64,000 bases of DNA from Carex sylvatica (lineage: Eukaryota > Streptophyta > Magnoliopsida > Poales > Cyperaceae), in NCBI GenBank assembly GCA_964058845.1, contig CAXKVR010000336.1, forward strand, positions 62,001 through 126,000. Direction: 5' to 3'. Positions 36,863 through 48,651 of the stretch are shown here, one piece after another (the stretch's first letter is position 1; each line of letters opens with the position of its first letter). The position numbers and the translations under genes are program-made. The notes beneath the pieces are model-generated. The model did not search any database and was not told the origin of the DNA. It was given only the letters and a program-made list of their open reading frames with translations.

Positions 36863-36992
36863 TATAAATAACTCTCCACAGAACTTTCTCTCTCCTCACA
36901 ATTCATTTTCTAAAAATCTCACTCTCTCTCCTCCCCACCCGAATTTCTCCTCTTTTTTCTCCTCTCTTCTTCTCTCTTCTTCCAATTTGCAA
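36863..36992 (+). promoter_or_regulatory. TATA box and 5' UTR of the PMD gene
   Basis: TATAAATA at 36863-36870 directly follows the last terminal module. A CT-rich leader comes next, ending in a good splice donor (GCAA|GTAAGT, intron from 36993). A matching acceptor TTTTAACAG lies at 40308, and a second one, CCAAACGTAG, at 40362. So transcription probably starts inside the transposon end. Confidence 0.65.
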
Positions 36993-37399
36993 GTAAGTCC
37001 CTATATATATTTGAAATTTCATTTGTAGTGTAAAAAAATTATAGATTAGTCAAATTAAGTTAGTTAGTGCTAATTAGTTATAATTGTGATTATTTAATTA
37101 CGGTACCAATTTAGTGGTAATTAGCATTAATGTAGGTACCAAAAATATTTAAAATTAGTGATAATTATGGTACCAAAGATAGTTTTAATTTTATTTATAA
37201 TTATGATTATTTTATTACGGTACAAATTTAGTGGTAATTAGCGTCAATTAGGTACCAAAAATATTTGAAATTAGTGATAATTATGGTACCATAGTTAGTT
37301 TTAATTTTATTTTGAATTATTTATTCCGAAATTTTGCCGTAATTAGCGTATTTTAGCATAATTTGACCGTAATTAGCATATTTTGAGAAATGTAGTATA

Positions 37400-40245
37400 T
37401 TTTTTGTCGTAATTAACGTAATTTAGCCTATTTTTACCGCAAATATATTGTTTTAGTGTATTTCCGCTTGTTTTAGCATATTTTAGGCGAATAACATTTT
37501 TTTTTTATTCTAACGCATTATTTTAACATATTTTTACCGAAATTAGCATATTTAGTAAATTTTTGCCATAATTAGCGTATTTTAGCATATTTGACCGTAA
37601 TTATTATATTTTATCATATTTTAGTATATTTTATCCGAATAACCTTTTTTTTTTCATAGTAACGTAATTTAGCCTCTTTTTACCGCAAATATATTGTTTT
37701 AGTGTATTTTCGCTTGTTTTAGCATATTTTAGGCGAATAACATTTTTTTTTTATTGTAACGCATTATTTTAACATATTTTTACCGAAATTAGCATATTTA
37801 GTAAATTTTTGCCATAATTAGCGTATTTTAGCATATTTGACCGTAATTATTGTATTTTATCATATTTTAGTATATTTTATCCGAATAACCTTTTTTTTTT
37901 TCATAGTAACGTAATTTAGCCTATTTTTACCGCAAATATATTGTTTTAGTGTATTTCCGCTTGTTTTAGCATATTTTAGGCGAATAACAATTTTTTTTTA
38001 TTGTAACGCATTATTTTAACATATTTTTACCAAAATTAGCATATTTAGTAAATTTTTGCCATAATTAGCGTATTTTAGCATATTTGACCGTAATTATTGT
38101 ATTTTATCATATTTTAGTATATTTTATCCGAATAACCTTTTTTTTTTTCATAGTAACATAATTTAGCCTATTTTTACCGCAAATATATTGTTTTAGTGTA
38201 TTTCCGCTTGTTTTAGCATATTTTAGGCGAATAACATTTTTTTTTTATTCTAACGCATTATTTTAACATATTTTTACCGAAATTAGCATATTTAGTAAAT
38301 TTTTGCCATAATTAGCGTATTTTAGCATATTTGACCGTAATTATTGTATTTTATCATATTTTAGTATATTTTATCCGAATAACTTTTTTTTTTTCATATT
38401 AACGTAATTTAGCCTCTTTTTACCGCAAATATATTGTTTTAGTGTATTTTCGCTTGTTTTAGCATATTTTAGGCGAATAACATTTTTTTTTTATTCTAAC
38501 GCATTATTTTAACATATTTTTACCGAAATTAGCATATTTAGTAAATTTTTGCCATAATTAGCGTATTTTAGCATATTTGACCGTAATTATTGTATTTTAT
38601 CATATTTTAGTATATTTTATCCGAATAACCTTTTTTTTTTTCATAGTAACGTAATTTAGCCTCTTTTTACCGCAAATATATTGTTTTAGTGTATTTTCGC
38701 TTGTTTTAGCATATTTTAGGCGAATAACATTTTTTTTTTATTGTAACGCATTATTTTAACATATTTTTACCGAAATTAGCATATTTAGTAAATTTTTGCC
38801 ATAATTAGCGTATTTTAGCATATTTGACCGTAATTATTGTATTTTATCATATTTTAGTATATTTTATCCGAATAACCTTTTTTTTTTTCATAGTAACGTA
38901 ATTTAGCCTCTTTTTACCGCAAATATATTGTTTTAGTGTATTTCCGCTTGTTTTAGCATATTTTAGGCGAATAACATTTTTTTTTTATTGTAACGCACTA
39001 TTTTAACATATTTTTACCGAAATTAGCATATTTAGTAAATTTTTGCCATAATTAGCGTATTTTAGCATATTTGACCGTAATTATTGTATTTTATCATATT
39101 TTAGTATATTTTATCCGAATAACCTTTTTTTTTTTCATAGTAACGTAATTTAGCCTCTTTTTACCGCAAATATATTGTTTTAGTGTATTTCCGCTTGTTT
39201 TACCATATTTTAGGCGAATAACATTTTTTTTTTATTGTAACGCATTATTTTAACATATTTTTACCGAAATTAGCATATTTAGTAAATTTTTGCCATAATT
39301 AGCGTATTTTAGCATATTTGACCGTAATTATTGTATTTTATCATATTTTAGTATATTTTGTCCGAATAACTTTTTTTTTTTCATATTAACGTAATTTAGC
39401 CTATTTTTACCGCAAATATATTGTTTTAGTGTATTTCCGCTTGTTTTAGCATATTTTAGGCGAATAACATTTTTTTTTTATTCTAACGCATTATTTTAAC
39501 ATATTTTTACCGAAATTAGCATATTTAGTAAATTTTTGCCATAATTAGCGTATTTTAGCATATTTGACCGTAATTATTGTATTTTATCATATTTTAGTAT
39601 ATTTTGTCCGAATAACCTTTTTTTTTCATATTAACGTAATTTAGCCTATTTTTACCGCAAATATATTGTTTTAGTGTATTTCCGCTTGTTTTACCATATT
39701 TTAGGCGAATAATATTTTTTTTTATTCTAACGCAAAATTTTAACTGTTTTTTACCGAAATTAGCATATTTAGTAAATTTTTGCCATAATTAGCGTATTTT
39801 AGCATATTTGACCGTAATTATTGTATTTTATCATATTTTAGTATATTTTGTCCGAATAACCTTTTTTTTTCATATTAACGTAATTTAGCCTATTTTTACC
39901 GCAAATATATTGTTTTAGTGTATTTCCGCTTGTTTTACCATATTTTAGGCGAATAACAATTTTTTTTTATTGTAACGCATTATTTTAACTGTTTTTTACC
40001 GAAATTAGCATATTTAGTAAATTTTTGCCATAATTAGCGTATTTTAGCATATTTGACCGTAATTATTGTATTTTATCATATTTTAGTATATTTTGTCCGA
40101 ATAACCTTTTTTTTTTCATATTAACGTAATTTAGCCTATTTTTACCGCAAATATATTGTTTTAGTGTATTTCCGCTTGTTTTACCATATTTTAGGCGAAT
40201 AACAATTTTTTTTTTTATTCTAACGCATTATTTTAACTTTTTTTT
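37400..40245. repeat. Tandem array, about twelve copies of a 247-bp unit
   Basis: The marker TAATTTAGCC recurs with its AGCC at 37425, 37671, 37918, 38165, 38411, 38658, 38905, 39152, 39398, 39643, 39887 and 40133 (spacing 244-247 bp). Units contain CCGCAAATATATTGTTTTAG and TTTGACCGTAATTATTG, are about 70% or more A+T, and differ at few positions, mostly in T-runs. A diverged part-copy precedes the array (37330-37400). It lies inside the predicted leader intron of the PMD gene. Confidence 0.95.
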
Positions 40246-40363
40246 TTCTTACTAGGGTAGTTTTGTATTTTTTGATATGAATTAGCTTATTTTATTATAT
40301 TTTAACAGGAATGAGCTTATTTTAGTCAAATGTAGCATGTCTAATTTTTTTTCCAAACGTAGG

Positions 40364-43321
40364 ATGGCTAGGGGACGTCCTAGGAGACCACCACCACCCG
40401 ACCCTATTGATGAGCCCATTCCCGTGGATAGCACGGAGCATTTCAGTCCATTATTATGGATACCTCACAGTGAGCATCGAGTCTCACTAGCATCCCGAGA
40501 GGTACGTGATTACTTTATTTTTTTCTTTTTTTACGTTAAATTTTTTTAGAGTTCTCATATTTTCAGATTTTTATGTTGTTTGTTTTTTTTTCAACGCAGA
40601 GTCAGGAGTCTCTAGAAAGCAAGTGTCGGGTTTATGGCATGCAGTACTACCCTCTGATGGACCCGTATCTACACAATCTGGGGTTGTACCATTTGGTCGA
40701 TATATTGGAGACGGAGAGCAAGGCCATTAATGCGTCCCTCATTCAGGGGCTAGTGGAGCGATGGCGCCCCGAGACACACACATTCCATTTGCCGTTCGGA
40801 GAGATGACAGTGACTCTCCAGGACGTGAGTGTCCTTTGGGGTTTGCCTATCCAGGGCGTGCCCATCGGTGGCATATCTGACCCCACTGACGAGAACATGA
40901 TTAATGCCAGCCTCGCAGAGCTGTTGGGAGCAGAGCCAGATGTACGTGATAATGGTGGGAGATCGAGATTTCATCTGAAGAAGACGGCGCTGCGAGCTCT
41001 GTTTGCCGATCGAGGTTTGCATTGGCGATCCACGCAGCATGACATTGAGAGGTACTTTTATAAACCATTATATATATATATATATATATTTATTTATTTT
41101 GTATTTTATTTCATTGCAAAAAATGGGTTGGTCCCTAATTTTGACATTTCAGATACACACGGGCTTTCGTGATGGACCTATTTGGTTCTGTCATGTTTCC
41201 TGATTCGAGCAGTGATGTCATTCCGATTATGTATCTGGAGCTGTTGAGAGACCTTGGGTCATCAAGAAAGTACAACTGGGGTGGAGCCGTCCTGGCACAT
41301 CTTTACTCGAACCTGTGCCATGCTTGCAAGGTCAGTATGTTATTGTTGTCTTATTTTTAAAAATTAACTTGTTCCGACGTCTAATATTCTTCAAATTGCA
41401 GCCTAAAAGTAAGAAGATGTACGGGCCGACACTTCTACTGCAGCATTGGTCGTGGTCGCGCATACCAGTGGCGGTACCCGTGCAGAATGAGTCACTACAT
41501 TCGGGAGAGCCCGATGATGCATATCACCCGGCATTTGGCAAGAAATGGTACGGGAATCACAGCTACGTGGACACGCCTCACGGAAAGCCAGCAGGCATCA
41601 GGTTGGTCCGTGGTCAGTTGCAGAGTCTGGGTGACACGCAGGTGAGCTGGACTCCGTATGCTGAGTCATACTGTGAGGGGAGCCTGCCACAGATTATATC
41701 AGATGATGAGGAGATGTGGCTCTACAGGGGTCCGCTGATTTGCTTCTGGATAGTGGAGCATCACTATCCAGACCGGGTGCTCCGTCAGTTTGGACTTCCT
41801 CCACTCATCCCCGCAGATCCAGACATCCCGAGATCTATTATCACGAGGCTACACGGGTACGTACAAGTTATGTTTTTCTTGAATTTTGTATTTAATATTA
41901 GTTGTTGTAAACACTAATTTGCATGTAACATATTAATTACAGGACGTACCACGGTAATCACGCCGATAGAGATTGGAGTACGGCTTTCCTGGAGCACTAC
42001 GACAGAGCAGGGACCATGAGGGAGAACTTGTGGCATATGTCGGAGGATTATGAGACGCAGCTGCAGGGGTCTCCCCTACTGAGATACCAGGCTTGGTACC
42101 TGCGGGTCGGCATGGCATCAGTGTATCTTGAGGGAGATTACGGCAATTATCTCCGCTCCAAGATCTTCGAAGATGATGGTTATACTCCCACTGGCAGAAA
42201 AGGGGCTCGTGATGTAAGTAATGCACCTAAAACAACTCATTTTGACCATCTTTTTAACCTTTTTTTTCTAATGTTTCTTATTTTAATTTTTTTAGTTGCT
42301 ACTAGCGGTTAAAGGTGGAGCACATTCAATCGTTTGTCTTGGAAAGCGTGGCTTCAGGGCTTTTGGACACACAATGTTGAACTACTTTGCGCCTTGTATT
42401 GAGGGCCACGGCCACGAGGCCAAGCTAGTCACGATGCTCAGAGACGCCGGAGAGGACATCGATTGGCGCAGAGTACATAGGGATGAGCCCGACGCGCCAC
42501 CTGTTATGACTGCTGATATGCCACCAGAGCCCGCAGACCAGCCAGAGTGGGACTACCACCGTTGGGTTCTGGGCATGTCTAGTTGGCACGCCTATTTTGA
42601 CCAGTATGGACGTCCGTGTCTTCCCCAGGTTCGGTATTATTTATTTTATGTCAAGTTAGTTAACATTTTCTCATTCAGTAAAGTAAGTTAGTTAAAATTT
42701 ATTGAATTATTTGTTTCCTTGCAGGGTCCTGCCTACATGCCGACACAGCCTGAGCACCAGACTAGATCCCCGGAGCTTCCTCAGGTTCGGTCTTCTTTAT
42801 TTTATGTCAAGTTAGTTAAAATTTTCTCCTTCAGTAAAGTACGTTAGTTAAAATTTAGTTAGTTAAAATTTATTGAATTATTTGTATCCTTGCAGGGTCT
42901 TGCCTACATTCCGACACAGCCTGAGCACCAGGCTCGATCTCCGGAGATTCAGTCTATGCATGAGTCTCAGGGCATGGAGTTCAGCCTTGCAGAGCTAGCT
43001 CCAGGTGATCAGTGGGATACAGCCGCTTCTCCTGCACCGCATCAGCCGTATCCAGCGAGGGCTCACGATTGGGAGGCCTCTAGTAGCGGGACTCATCCTG
43101 ACTTATCCTTGTTTCATACCCCTCTGCCAGCTACACACGTCGCCGAGGATCCATGGGGTACAGCACTCACGATGAGCAGAGAGCCTGAGCCCGAGGTCGA
43201 GATCACACCAGCTCGTGTGGCGCAGGAAGGAGAAGTACAGTGGAATAACTGGCATCGAGTTTTCACCAGAGAGAACAGAGGCAGACCAGCTGACCGATAT
43301 TCCGATTCGCGGTATCGTTGA
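40364..43321 (+). CDS. Plant mobile domain (PMD) protein carried by the MULE
   Basis: Exons: 40364-40501, 40600-41051, 41153-41330, 41402-41856, 41943-42213, 42296-42628, 42725-42784, 42896-43321. All are GT-AG and in phase, total 2,313 bp, 770 aa. It starts MARGRPRRPPPPDP; an in-frame Met at 40337 is possible if the upstream acceptor is used. Residues about 50-560 match the aminotransferase-like plant mobile domain, with LMDPYLHNLGLYHLVDIL, TVTLQDVSVLWGLPIQGVPI and GGAVLAHLYSNLCHACKP. The C-terminal 200 residues are low-complexity and proline-rich. PMD proteins occur in plant MULEs and Ty3 elements and, when domesticated (MAIN/MAIL type), act in the nucleus in genome stability and silencing. 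The function of transposon-borne copies is unknown. The frame is intact through eight exons, which suggests recent activity or selection. Confidence 0.9.
42629..42895 (+). repeat. Exon-plus-intron tandem duplication in the PMD gene
   Basis: Exon 7 (42725-42784) and the start of exon 8 (42896 on) are copies: GPAYMPTQPEHQTRSPE versus GLAYIPTQPEHQARSPE. The introns before each are also copies, both containing TTTATTTTATGTCAAGTTAG and ending TATTGAATTATTTG...CTTGCAG. The second intron has a short extra repeat of AGTTAAAATTT. The duplicated unit is about 165 bp, and both copies keep frame and splice sites. Confidence 0.88.
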
Positions 43322-43544
43322 TAGAGAGTTTTTTTATTGTTTTCTTTGTAGTGTTTTATGTTTTATTATGTATTATGTACGCTGATAGCTTATTATGATT
43401 TTTGTTCTGAGTTTAGCTATGTTTTATGGTAGTATTTATACAACAGAAAAAATAATAAGAGAAACACTACATAATTAAGAACAAAAAACATACTAATAGA
43501 ACCACTAAATCAAAAACAAAAGAACAACAAAAGAACACTAAACA

Positions 43545-44321
43545 AAAAAAACGAGGGTGCAAAGTTGGGGTCGGAATGAAAACGTCATCAGTTCGGGCTA
43601 TTTTTGAGCTCTTATATCTCACGATCCGTTCGGAGATTTCGTATGAAACTTTACAGTCCTGTTTGGAAATGTCAACAATGTATGTCGCTCAATTTTCATA
43701 ATTTTTGGAGATAGTTTACAAAAAAAACGAGGGTGCAAAGTTGGGGTCGGAATGAAAACGTCATCAGTTCGGGCTATTTTTGAGCTCTTATATCTCACGA
43801 TCCGTTCGGAGATTTCGTATGAAACTTTACAGTCCTGTTTGGAAATGTCAACAATGTATGTCGCTCAATTTTCATAATTTTTGGAGATAGTTTGCTCCGA
43901 GAACGAGTGTGCAAAGTTGGGGTCGGAATGAAAACGTCATCAGTTCGGGCTATTTTTGAGCTCTTATATCTCACGATCCGTTCGGAGATTTCGTATGAAA
44001 CTTTACAGTCCTGTTTGGAAATGTCAACAATGTATGTCGCTCAATTTTCATAATTTTTGGAGATAGTTTACAAAAAAAACGAGGGTGCAAAGTTGGGGTC
44101 GGAATGAAAACGTCATCAGTTCGGGCTATTTTTGAGCTCTTATATCTCACGATCCGTTCGGAGATTTCGTATGAAACTTTACAGTCCTGTTTGGAAATGT
44201 CAACAATGTATGTCGCTCAATTTTCATAATTTTTGGAGATAGTTTGCAAAAAAAACGAGGGTGCAAAGTTGGGGTCGGAATGAAAACGTCATCAGTTCGG
44301 GCTATTTTTGAGCTCTTATAC
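43545..44321. repeat. Tandem array, 4.4 copies of an exact 176-bp unit
   Basis: The word CGAGGGTGCAAAGTTGGGG (CGAGTGTG in one unit) starts at 43552, 43728, 43904, 44080 and 44256, always 176 bp apart. Units are almost identical; the third differs at its start (GCTCCGAGAACGAGT). Each contains CTCACGATCCGTTCGGAG and TGTCAACAATGTATGTCGCT. The array fills the space between the convergent PMD gene and transposase remnant, and its fifth unit breaks off inside the transposase frame. Confidence 0.96.
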
Positions 44322-44832
44322 CTCCCGACACATATATAGGTGGGATAAAAGGTGGAGATTGTAGTCCGGGTGGGATCAAATGTGGAGGTTGAGGTGAATT
44401 ACTATATATTTCTGGTTCTGGCGTTGGTTCGGGTACGAATATAGGAGTGTGTGGTTCTGCATTTTGTTGATAATTTTCTGCAATATAATTTTGGCCTGAA
44501 CTTCCAGACCCTGATCCTCTGTGAATCCTGCACGCAAAAACTTCGAATCCACTATCACCGGACCTCACAGTCCTGTTGATCAGGCCTCTCAATGCCACGT
44601 CATCTCCCAGTGCAATTCTGAGATACCTTCCTCCTTGGAGCACTCGGGCCATTATTTGTAATTCATAGCGGTTCCTATTGTAGCCGCTCAAATCGTAAAT
44701 AAGCGTTTGCAACTCCTCAAATGAGAAATTTTCATCAACCCAACGCGTATTTACTGGAGGTTTGGAGTAACGTACACCATACTGGTCAGTTGTGAACTTT
44801 CCTCCAAAATGTACGAAAATTCCAACAGACAT
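44302..44832 (-). pseudogene. N-terminal MuDR domain of a MULE transposase, truncated
   Basis: Minus-strand ORF starting MSVGIFVHFGGKFTTD (ATG at 44832; the longer frame begins at a TTG). The pattern of a beta-strand with FGG, then a WVDENFSFEELQTLIYDL helix and a YLRIALGDDVALRGLI stretch is the MuDR N-terminal (DNA-binding-associated) domain of Mutator-like transposases. A proline-rich linker follows. After about 170 codons the frame runs into the 176-bp array and stops; no zinc finger or DDE core follows. A leader intron is predicted at 44843-45176 (donor ACAG|GTACGT, acceptor TGTAG), with a CT/GA-rich 5' UTR up to about 45300, mirroring the PMD side. Confidence 0.8.
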
Positions 44833-44929
44833 GGCCAATAAACTACATTAATGAATGGTAAATATTTTGTCAGTTTACCAGTTCCAATTGTATACAGCTG
44901 CCATCAGTATTAAACAGTCCTAAATTAAT

Positions 44930-45176
44930 GGTATGTGAACAGTTAATATGTACTTATCAATTTGGGTCAACAGTACATACATAAATGAATAGTATGCGAA
45001 CAACAAATACGTAAGTGAATAGTTTGTCAACATTAAATACGTAAGTGAACAGTAAATACGTACATGAACAGTACGTGAACAGTACATACGTAAGTGAACA
45101 GTACGTGAACAGTAAATACGTACATTAACAGTACGTGAACAGTAAATAAAATATTTAAAAAATAAACAGTACGTAC
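44930..45176. repeat. Short repeats in the transposase leader intron
   Basis: Words of the form GTGAACAGTAAATACGTAC recur several times, together with ACAGTACGTGAACAGTA. They fill most of the predicted 5' intron of the truncated transposase. The opposite gene of the same element also has a repeat-filled leader intron. Confidence 0.75.
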
Positions 45177-45319
45177 CTGTAGCAGCTCCTTCTCCTTCTC
45201 TCTTTCTCTCTCTTTCTCTTTCTCTCTCCCTCTCTTTCTCTCTCTTTCTCTCTCTTTCTCTTTCCCCTTCTCTCTTTCCTCTGGCTGAAGGCACATTCTC
45301 CTTATAAGGAAAAACCAGG

Positions 45320-45360
<41 letters not shown>

Positions 45361-45364
<4 letters not shown>

Positions 45365-45508
45365 CGGACCGCCCCATTTTTAGGCGGTTAGGAATTTTAA
45401 TTCCGGACCGCCCCATTTTTAGGCGGTCAGGGCATTTTTAAAAATTTGGCTGGAACCCTGTTATTTTTAATAATTTGTTTTTTTTTTTGGGTATTTTTAA
45501 AAATGTCG
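45361..45508. repeat. Right terminal inverted repeat with two GC-rich modules
   Basis: Complement of the left end. Modules CCGGACCGCCCCATTTTTAG lie at 45364-45385 and 45403-45424 (39-bp spacing), and the end is ...AAAAATGTCG at 45508. A 40-base A-run (about 45320-45362) lies just inside it. Confidence 0.93.
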
Positions 45509-45519
45509 GCGTACTTAGC

Positions 45520-47466
45520 TTATAGACTTCATTATTATAGATAGAGATTTATTTCTCATTTTTCTCTTTTAAAAAAATTAATTAAGTTTATGACTTGAAT
45601 TATCAAACAAGATATAAAATCTGAATAATAAGTAGCTTAACCATATTTAAATTTAAGTAAAAATCAAAGACGTAGTGTTCTAGTTCAATTTTGATATGGC
45701 TCATATATTTGATAATAAATCAAGAAGACCCTTAACATTTGAAGACAATTTCGAAATTTTTAATCATAGGAAATATAAAAACAAAAAACAAAAATGAGAA
45801 ATGACACATTGGAATTTTAAAAATAGGAAGGTAAAATTATAGTTTGGTGTCCATATAGGACGCCAAATCATACAACAACCACTGTAAACAAAAGAAACAA
45901 ATTATATATGTGAGACATTGGAACTCCAAATGAGAACAAATATGGGGAAAAAAAACCAATAAAAAAATTAAAAAGTGGAACGTCAAATTAAACAAAGTAA
46001 ACAAAACTTTCCAGCCCTATGTAAACAAGATTTCAAACTATGTCCGATAGAAGAACACAACATATATAACAATGGCAAGATCCAAAATTATCGTTGAAGT
46101 TTCCTCTTGTTTGACAGTGCTCATTTTAATTATAAAATTCCAAATTTACTATTTTATCTCATTACTAATTTTACTCAAAACACAGATGAAAATCCTAGTC
46201 AACATCAACATGAGATAGGTTATTTTGCTACGATATTATTTGTTAAATACAACATTCTACAAACTAATAGATTTTTTCGTATCGGATTGGTTTTTGCTTA
46301 AACTACAAACTACAAACTATACTGTCAATGAAAAAATATTTGTCTAATTTAGCTTCCCACTTTTTTATTTACTTTTTGTTTTTTTCGATATTTGTTCTCA
46401 TGTGTAGTCCTACATATAATTTTTTGAATAATTATATTAAATCTCCCACTCCCATCCCTCCTTTATTCCTCATCTCTTAAACATATTTTAACTTTTAAAA
46501 ACTAACTTAACTAACTAGTTTAATTAAAAAAAATTAAAACACTATGGTCTTTCAAGTTTAATTAAATTTACAGATATAAATACTTGGAAGATAATAAATT
46601 AATACTTGTATGTCTAACTTGATACGACTATATTTGGAGGGAGGGGGGAGGACACTCAAATTATATGAGGAGAAGAGTCATACACGTTTTTAGATATGAG
46701 TTTTTTTTTTCTTTTTTTAATCTCGTCCACATTTCTCACAATCTATAAGGAATTTTACGAATCTCTTCAAATGAGGTATAAATACTTGTGTGACGACGAT
46801 CTCAAAAGTATGTCATCATGGATCTCATTTGAAGATAAAATTGCATAGAAGACGTTCGTGATTTTAGATTCGTAAAATTTTTTATAGATCGTGAAAAATA
46901 TAAATGAAATTGAACAAATAAAATTGAGAAGATAAATAGAGAATGAGAGTAGAGAGACAATTATGAGGGTCCTAATTTTTTACAATAACTGCAGTACGCC
47001 AAACGGTAATCTTGTCTTTTTATTTTTAAAATTCCGTTTCATTTCTCATTTTTTCGTACTTTGTATGAATAAAAATTTCCGCATTTAAAGCATCACGAGA
47101 GCTTAATGAGATAAAACCAAATAAAAGACATTGATTTTCCAAATATTATAATATTGTATAAAAGAATGGCTCACATGGTCGAATCGTACCCCTACATATT
47201 TATCTTCAATTTCAAGTTTGAACAGACAATTCGAATCGCTTAACATAATATCACGTTAAAATATGATTGAAGATCAAATTTTATATATTTTTTAAAAAAA
47301 TACTATTTTCTAAAATAGATGCAAAATTATTATTTTTAGATAGTCACAATTTCCAAAAAAAAAAAAAATTGTATCTATCTTGAAAAATAAAAAACTATAT
47401 AAAATTTGCTCTCCAAGACTCCAACCATATTTTTTATAAAAAAATATATATAATTACCACTCCCAA
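45520..47466. other. AT-rich intergenic DNA with a third copy of the dispersed repeat
   Basis: No gene seen. Around 46560-46900 the ATAAATACTT words and the blocks ATAAATACTTGTGTGACGAC and ATGGATCTCATTTGAAGATA recur, related to 7530-7640, so a decayed copy of that element lies here. A 64-codon ORF at 46107-46301 has no recognisable features. Confidence 0.5.
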
Positions 47467-47474
47467 GTCCCAAC

Positions 47475-48057
47475 TAGGGGTGTTCAAATGGTTCGGTTTA
47501 AATGGTTTTAAACCGAATCGGAGAATTTCGGTTTAAATGGTTAGGTTGTTCGGTTCAAATGGTTCGGTTTGATTAATTTTATGAAGTAATTCGGTTTAAA
47601 TAGTTTGGTTTGGTTTTAATTTCTTAAAACCGAATAAACCGAATAAACCGAACCGACCGGTTATATAATAATTGAAGTATTATTTTGATTATTTTATTTA
47701 TTTTGGACTTAAAAATCAAGAATAAATATTGATCTAGAACTTTGGATATTTTAGAACATCAATATATTTGTATAAAATTGAACCATGTGTAATGGCATCT
47801 TAATTTTCATTTCTATGAAATTATGAATGTATTAGCTTATGTATTGAGTTTTAATTTTTTTTAGATTGCATTTCTCTATTCAGTTCAACCGAACAAACCG
47901 AAGTTTAGTTCGGTTTAGTTCGGTTTAATCGGTTCGATTTTAGTTCGGTTTGACATTTTAATTCGGTCGGTTCGGTTGAATTTTAATTGGTTTGGTTTTA
48001 GTTCGGTTTGGTAAATTTAATCCGGTTTAAACATAACCGACCGTTTGAACACCTCTA
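47475..48057. mobile_element. hAT-type MITE (583 bp)
   Basis: 8-bp target duplication gtcccaac (47467-47474 and 48058-48065). Terminal inverted repeats are TAGGGGTGTTCAAA and TAGAGGTGTTCAAA. The ends are filled with repeated GGTTCGGTTT and AAACCGAA words, typical of non-autonomous plant hAT elements. No coding capacity. Confidence 0.9.
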
Positions 48058-48065
48058 GTCCCAAC

Positions 48066-48392
48066 CATGGTCTAGATTTTGAAGCGTAGGCCTGATTACT
48101 TGAATTTACAGTGGGCATTGGGCCGTACAACTGTACGAATCAGTTCATAGATTGGGAGTCGGAGTAGGTCCATGCCCATTGGACTTACTTTGGTTCGATG
48201 GGTGTTGTGACCATCCAATTGCATCAAGATTCGTGCACTCCGTATTAAAACTCATGCGAGTTTTTATCAATTTTCATGCGAACAAATCTTAATGCTGATC
48301 GTACGGTGATAGAGCCCATCGAACCTAAAAGTAGGTACAATGGGCATCGGACCTACTCCTATCTCCATATGTTGATGGGTTGGGACTTGAGA
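48066..48392. other. Unassigned spacer between two hAT elements
   Basis: About 330 bp of non-repetitive, slightly less AT-rich DNA. No ORF or RNA gene that I can support. Confidence 0.4.
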
Positions 48393-48651
48393 GGTGACCT
48401 TAGGGGTGTAAACGGTCAGATACGGATCGGATAATGTCAAATTTTTTATTAATAGAAAATAAATAAATAAAATATCAAAATACAAGATTAGTTTTGGATT
48501 TTTTTCAAGATATGAGTAGAACGGGCTCAAATATCCCATCCCATGGGACGAGACTAATTAACCCGTCCAGGTTCCTTAACCTAATTAATATTAACAGCAG
48601 CTTAGTGGTGGAAGAAAAAAAAAAGGAAAATCGGACGAGAAAAGAAGACCC

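Larger units (their letters stand above)
36676..45508. mobile_element. 8.8 kb Mutator-like element carrying a PMD gene and a broken transposase
   Basis: Bounded by a perfect 11-bp target duplication gcgtacttagc (36665-36675 and 45509-45519) and near-identical terminal inverted repeats of about 146 bp that begin CGACATTTTTAAAAATACCC. Next to the ends are GC-rich modules containing CTAAAAATGGGGCGGTCCGG, three on the left and two on the right, at 39-bp spacing. Contents from left: promoter and 5' UTR, a 3.3 kb leader intron filled by 247-bp repeats, the PMD gene (plus), a 176-bp repeat array, and the N-terminal part of a MuDR-type transposase (minus). A 9-11 bp duplication plus a MuDR remnant places it among MULEs. 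It lacks the transposase catalytic core, so it would depend on a helper. Confidence 0.93.

Noticed and set aside
37400..44321. Regular repeats that might suggest a CRISPR array
   Set aside because: Units of 247 and 176 bp are contiguous tandem repeats without distinct spacers, in a plant nuclear transposon.
45033..45416. ORF rich in Arg, Glu and Lys
   Set aside because: Comes from a CT/GA microsatellite in the 5' UTR of the truncated transposase; low complexity, no protein family.
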